DNA from: Monosporascus cannonballus
Lineage: Eukaryota > Ascomycota > Sordariomycetes > Xylariales
Length of the DNA: 64,000 bases
Assembly (NCBI GenBank): GCA_004154925.1
Contig: QJNS01000016.1
Coordinates: forward strand, 310,001 to 374,000
Reading direction: 5' to 3'
In this document: one piece after another, positions 61,049 to 64,000 of the stretch
Layout of the letters: each line of letters opens with the position of its first letter
Numbering within the stretch: the first letter of the stretch is position 1
Program-made: the position numbers and the translations under genes
The notes under the pieces: model-generated
What the model was told of the DNA's origin: nothing
Seen by the model: only the letters and a program-made list of their open reading frames with translations
The model's database searches: none

Positions 61049-62651
61049 ATGGCATCTCCCGTTGTAACGCTGAAAGGTGCTGGCGGTTTTGAATTCGACC
61101 GTGAGTTTGATTGTTTCGGAACAGTCTATGGCAAATGTTGACTGTACTATTCTGTAGTGCCAACCGGCCTCTTCATCAACAATGAGTTCGTGCCCTCCGT
61201 AGAGGGTTTGACTCTCGATGTCGAGAACCCCGCAACGGGCGAGACCCTCACCACCATCGCATCTGCAGGCGTGGGGGACGTCGACAAAGCCGTAGCAGCC
61301 GCGCAAGCTGCCTTTCCGGGGTGGCGGGCGACACCACCGCTCGAGAAGTCCAAATTGTTGTGGAGGCTAGCCGAGCTGTTCGAGAAGCCCGAGAACAAGC
61401 AGATATTCAAATCTATCGATGTTCTCGATGTGGGGGCTCCTGCAGCGTTGATGGATTTCTCGCTGCCCCAAATCATAGACAACCTCCGATACTATGCCGG
61501 CTGGGCCGACAAGATCACGGGAAAGACCCTGCATATCCCTGGAGGCCACGCGTATACGGTCCGAGAGCCGATCGGAGTCTGCGCCGGCATCGTGCCTTGG
61601 AACGTACCGCTGATGATCGCCGTGTGGAAGCTTGCGCCGGCGCTCGCGACGGGCAACGTCCTGATCCTCAAGATGCCCGAGCTGGCACCGCTGTGCGGCC
61701 TCCGGTTCGCCCAGCTGATCAAGGAGGCTGGGTTCCCGCCCGGCGTCGTGAACATCATCACGGGCGAGGGCCGGGTGGCGGGCCAGGCGCTCGCCGAGCA
61801 CAAGGACATCCGTAAGGTGTCGTTCACGGGCGGTAGCATGACGGGACGGAAGATCCTGCGCGCCGCCGCCGACAGCAACCTGAAGAAGGTGACGCTCGAG
61901 CTCGGCGGCAAGGGCCCGACCATCGTGTTCGACGACGCGCAGTTCGAGAACGCCCTCTTCTGGGCGTTCACTGGCTTCACGATGCACAATGGACAGGTAT
62001 GCGCCGCCGGTACGCGCATCTATGTGCAGGAGGGCATCTACGACAAGTTTATCGAGGCCTTCCGACAGAGGCTTGCGGCTAGTTCGAAGCCCGGAGCAGA
62101 GGGCGCCGGCAAGACCCCAGTAATCAGCAAGGTGCAGCATGAGAAGATCATGGCGTATATCGAATCCGGCACGAAAGAGGGCGCCACCTTGCTCGGCGGC
62201 GGAAACAAAATCGGCGATAAGGGCTATTTTGTCGAGGAGACGGCATTCGTAGACGTTAAACCGGACGCGAAGATCATGAAGGAGGAGATCTTTGGGCCAG
62301 TCGCAGTAAGTCACACCCCTCCGCTCTCTCGAAACCCTAACGATCTACTCTAACCCCTCTGTCCAGTCCATCGCCAACTTCAAAACCGAGGACGAGGTCA
62401 TCGCGGCTGCGAACGATTCAGCCTACGGACTGAATGCGGCTATCTTCTCGAGCAACCCCGACCGTATAAGCAAGGTTTCCGATGCGTTGGAAGTGGGCAC
62501 GGTCACTGTGAACTGCTGGGGCGCGCTGAACATGAACACCCCCTTTGGCGGCGTGAAGGAGAGCGGCTTTGGGCGTGACATGGGCGAAGAAGCCCTGGAT
62601 GGCTGGACGCAGGTCAAGACGGTCAAGCAGCTGAGCCTGCCTACTGCATGA
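61049..62651 (+). CDS. Aldehyde dehydrogenase (NAD(P)+-dependent), three exons
   Basis: Exons 61,049-61,100, 61,158-62,305 and 62,367-62,651 give 494 residues, a usual ALDH length. Intron 1 (57 nt) is GTGAGT...TAG with a TTGAC branch-like site; intron 2 (61 nt) is GTAAGT...CAG with CTAAC. Splicing joins MASPVVTLKGAGGFEFD to LPTGLFINNEFV, and GPVA to SIANFKTEDEV. Key residues: Asn166 in PWN, Lys189 in KMPE, FTGG at 240-243 in the nucleotide site, general base Glu265 in LELGG, nucleophile Cys299 in GQVCAAGTR; the C-terminal NTPFGGVKESGFGRD is typical. It oxidises an aldehyde to the acid; substrate unknown. No signal peptide is seen, so probably cytosolic. Reading ATG 61,049 through without splicing hits TGA after 30 codons, so intron 1 decides the start. 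The frame is intact despite lying 1.7 kb from the RIP block. Confidence 0.92.
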
Positions 62652-63300
62652 CGCCAAGTCGAATAGGATAGAAAATCAAGGATGTTGATTTAGGATGCTC
62701 TAATTGCTTTGATTGAGCCCATGCGAACTCTCTCGTAGAAAAGTGTCCATTGCGTAGAAACCCCACTGTTCCGTCTCATCGTAGAGGAACATCGGACAAG
62801 ACATCAGTGAACAACCGCCAAGTGTTACGGTCGGGCGAAATAGCTGTGAAGACGGAAGAGATTGGGGTATGAGGGATCTGATATTGTAGTTGACTATTGC
62901 CCCTTTTGAAAATGCCAGCTGGATGGCGTAAAGAATGTGGACTTGCTGGTTTTCGCCAGGCATCTGGGCGTTTGTTGTGTTTAGCATATAGAACTGTGTA
63001 TAAATAAATAGTCATTATACACAAGTTCGGTAACCAGGTAGCAATTACGATCGCCGGCAGTACATAGGTACCTACCTACGGTATAAAGTGGATCTCACCG
63101 GGTAAAGCAAAAGACCGAACATCCGATCAATTTTCTCGCTACGGAAGCGGCATCGAACCCTGTCCTGCCCTGAGCCCCATCCTCAAGCGCTCTCCCTAAC
63201 CCATGTCAGTTGAATTACCTCTAGCGAGAGATAATTACGCGGAAGATGGCCAATTGAGTTTCTACCGAAACCCCATTGGGCGACATGAGCTTCTGTCAGT
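62652..63300. other. Intergenic stretch between the dehydrogenase gene and COX10
   Basis: Normal composition, no supported gene. It holds the 3' end of the dehydrogenase transcript and the promoter and leader of COX10. A 95-codon minus-strand frame (62,987-62,700) has no recognisable motif. GGTACCTACCTAC near 63,068 is a small repeat. Confidence 0.5.
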
Positions 63301-63403
63301 ATGAGCATACGGTTTTCCGGATATATCTTCCGCCTCTGCACCCGCGATAGTAGTGTCTGTTTACGTTGTGCCCTTCACCAGGTAAACCGGGGGAAGTTAG
63401 CCG

Positions 63404-63434
<31 letters not shown>

Positions 63435-64000
63435 GCGGCCATTTACTCAGACCTCTTCGCCTCGAGATGTCACGGTAGCGAGGTTGCCCCGTCTCAAGAC
63501 GGGCTATTTCCTGTCCAATGGCTTCTTGCCGCCGTTGCAGGATACCCGTGGTAGGAGATCGACGACGTCGACTACGGCCGAGGGTGGCAGTAATGAGGCA
63601 AGCGATAGAACAGCGCGAACGCCGACGTCTACGACCGCTTCCCACATAAATCAAGATCTACCGCATAGGCGACGCCAAGCTACAAAGCGCAATGCCATGT
63701 CCAATCCGCCCGCGCCCGCGTCCGCGCCCTCGCCGTCGTCGTCGGGTTCGGGAGCAGCGGCGGCTAGCGACGTCCCAATGCCTCAAGATGCTTCGTCTAT
63801 TCTCACCACGGCATCTACGAAACATCCAGCCGACTCCCTCCGGCGACAACTCTCGCTCTTCCTTTCCCTATCGAAACCACGCCTCACGGTCCTGGTGGTA
63901 CTTACCGCTATGGCGCCGTACGCCTTATACCCAGTACCCGCCTTCCTCTCGCCCTCGATCGGTCTCGACACGCCCTCTCTATCGCCTTTAACACTCACCT
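63301..64000 (+). CDS. COX10: Protoheme IX farnesyltransferase, mitochondrial (5' part)
   Basis: The frame is open from ATG 63,301 to the window end (233 codons); an in-frame TGA at 63,289-63,291 lies just upstream. Residues 1-30 (MSIRFSGYIFRLCTRDSSV...) have Arg, Ser and hydrophobic residues and few acids, as in a mitochondrial presequence. Then come an 11-Gly run (35-45), a variable Ser/Thr/Arg-rich region, and the family's conserved start: STKHPADSLRRQLSLFLSLS, KPRLTVLVVLTAMAPYALYP (Lys192 onward, first membrane helix) and LDTPSLSPLTLT. COX10 is an inner-membrane UbiA-type prenyltransferase that makes haem O from haem B for cytochrome c oxidase. The Asp-rich farnesyl-diphosphate site lies beyond the edge. 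No intron in the visible part. Confidence 0.9.
63403..63435 (+). repeat. (GGC)n trinucleotide repeat in COX10
   Basis: Eleven Gly codons, mostly GGC, in the region between presequence and conserved domain. Likely length-variable between strains without loss of function because it lies in the poorly conserved part. Confidence 0.85.

Noticed and set aside
61367..62314. 315-codon minus-strand frame
   Set aside because: It is the complement of the aldehyde dehydrogenase exon, open because of GC-rich codon use.
63397..63991. Arg-rich frames on both strands near the right edge
   Set aside because: They are out-of-frame readings of the GC-rich COX10 5' region.

Overview
The window looks like a piece of a filamentous ascomycete chromosome, probably Pezizomycotina and perhaps Sordariomycetes. 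The evidence is fungal-style genes with short (57 and 61 nt) GT-AG introns, a recognisable COX10 N-terminus, Ty3/gypsy and Fot1/pogo-type transposons, and heavy C-to-T/G-to-A decay typical of repeat-induced point mutation (RIP). I see no rRNA, tRNA or CRISPR array.

Layout. (1) 1-7,661 has ordinary base composition. It holds the N-terminus of an MFS transporter running off the left edge (minus strand) and two broken, unrecognised fungal genes, at 2,006-3,072 (minus) and 4,512-6,862 (plus). Their premature stops are each explained by one RIP-type transition. (2) 7,662-59,368 is one continuous, very AT-rich block with no intact gene. Each edge coincides with a transposon end. (3) 59,369-64,000 has ordinary composition again. 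It holds a complete three-exon aldehyde dehydrogenase gene and the 5' part of COX10 (haem O synthase), both on the plus strand and both apparently intact.

The AT-rich block can be read as nested insertions. A gypsy element (8,328-20,199, target duplication GTTTT) carries a second gypsy element (15,054-19,895, target duplication TCTAG) inside its 3' LTR. A minus-strand chromovirus begins near 20.24 kb and dissolves into older, unreadable AT-rich DNA. Two ~123-bp solo LTRs sit at 30.0 and 31.3 kb. A full-length chromovirus lies at 31,999-38,831, with 379-bp LTRs and a chromodomain. A second chromovirus remnant (about 39.2-44.7 kb) is interrupted by a solo LTR that itself contains another solo LTR, and by a Fot1/pogo-like DNA transposon (41,460-43,312). 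A third chromovirus appears to run from 44.74 to 57.57 kb, interrupted by a solo LTR, a whole gypsy element (46,468-52,061), a repeat-flanked unit at 54.5-55.0 kb, a 417-bp solo LTR and a 130-bp solo LTR. The block ends in a 1.4-kb TIR element (57,974-59,368).

The decayed elements cannot encode working proteins: reading frames are broken by TAA/TAG stops in place of glutamine codons, and some reverse transcriptases have both catalytic Asp changed to Asn. Several short islands of normal composition survive inside the block: solo LTRs, transposon ends, and about 0.6 kb of one gypsy element. I found no new gene system. The most informative content is this insertion order, the RIP-diverged target duplications, the islands that escaped decay, and the RIP-type stops in the neighbouring single-copy-looking genes. 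All homology calls come from reading motifs by eye; no database search was run.
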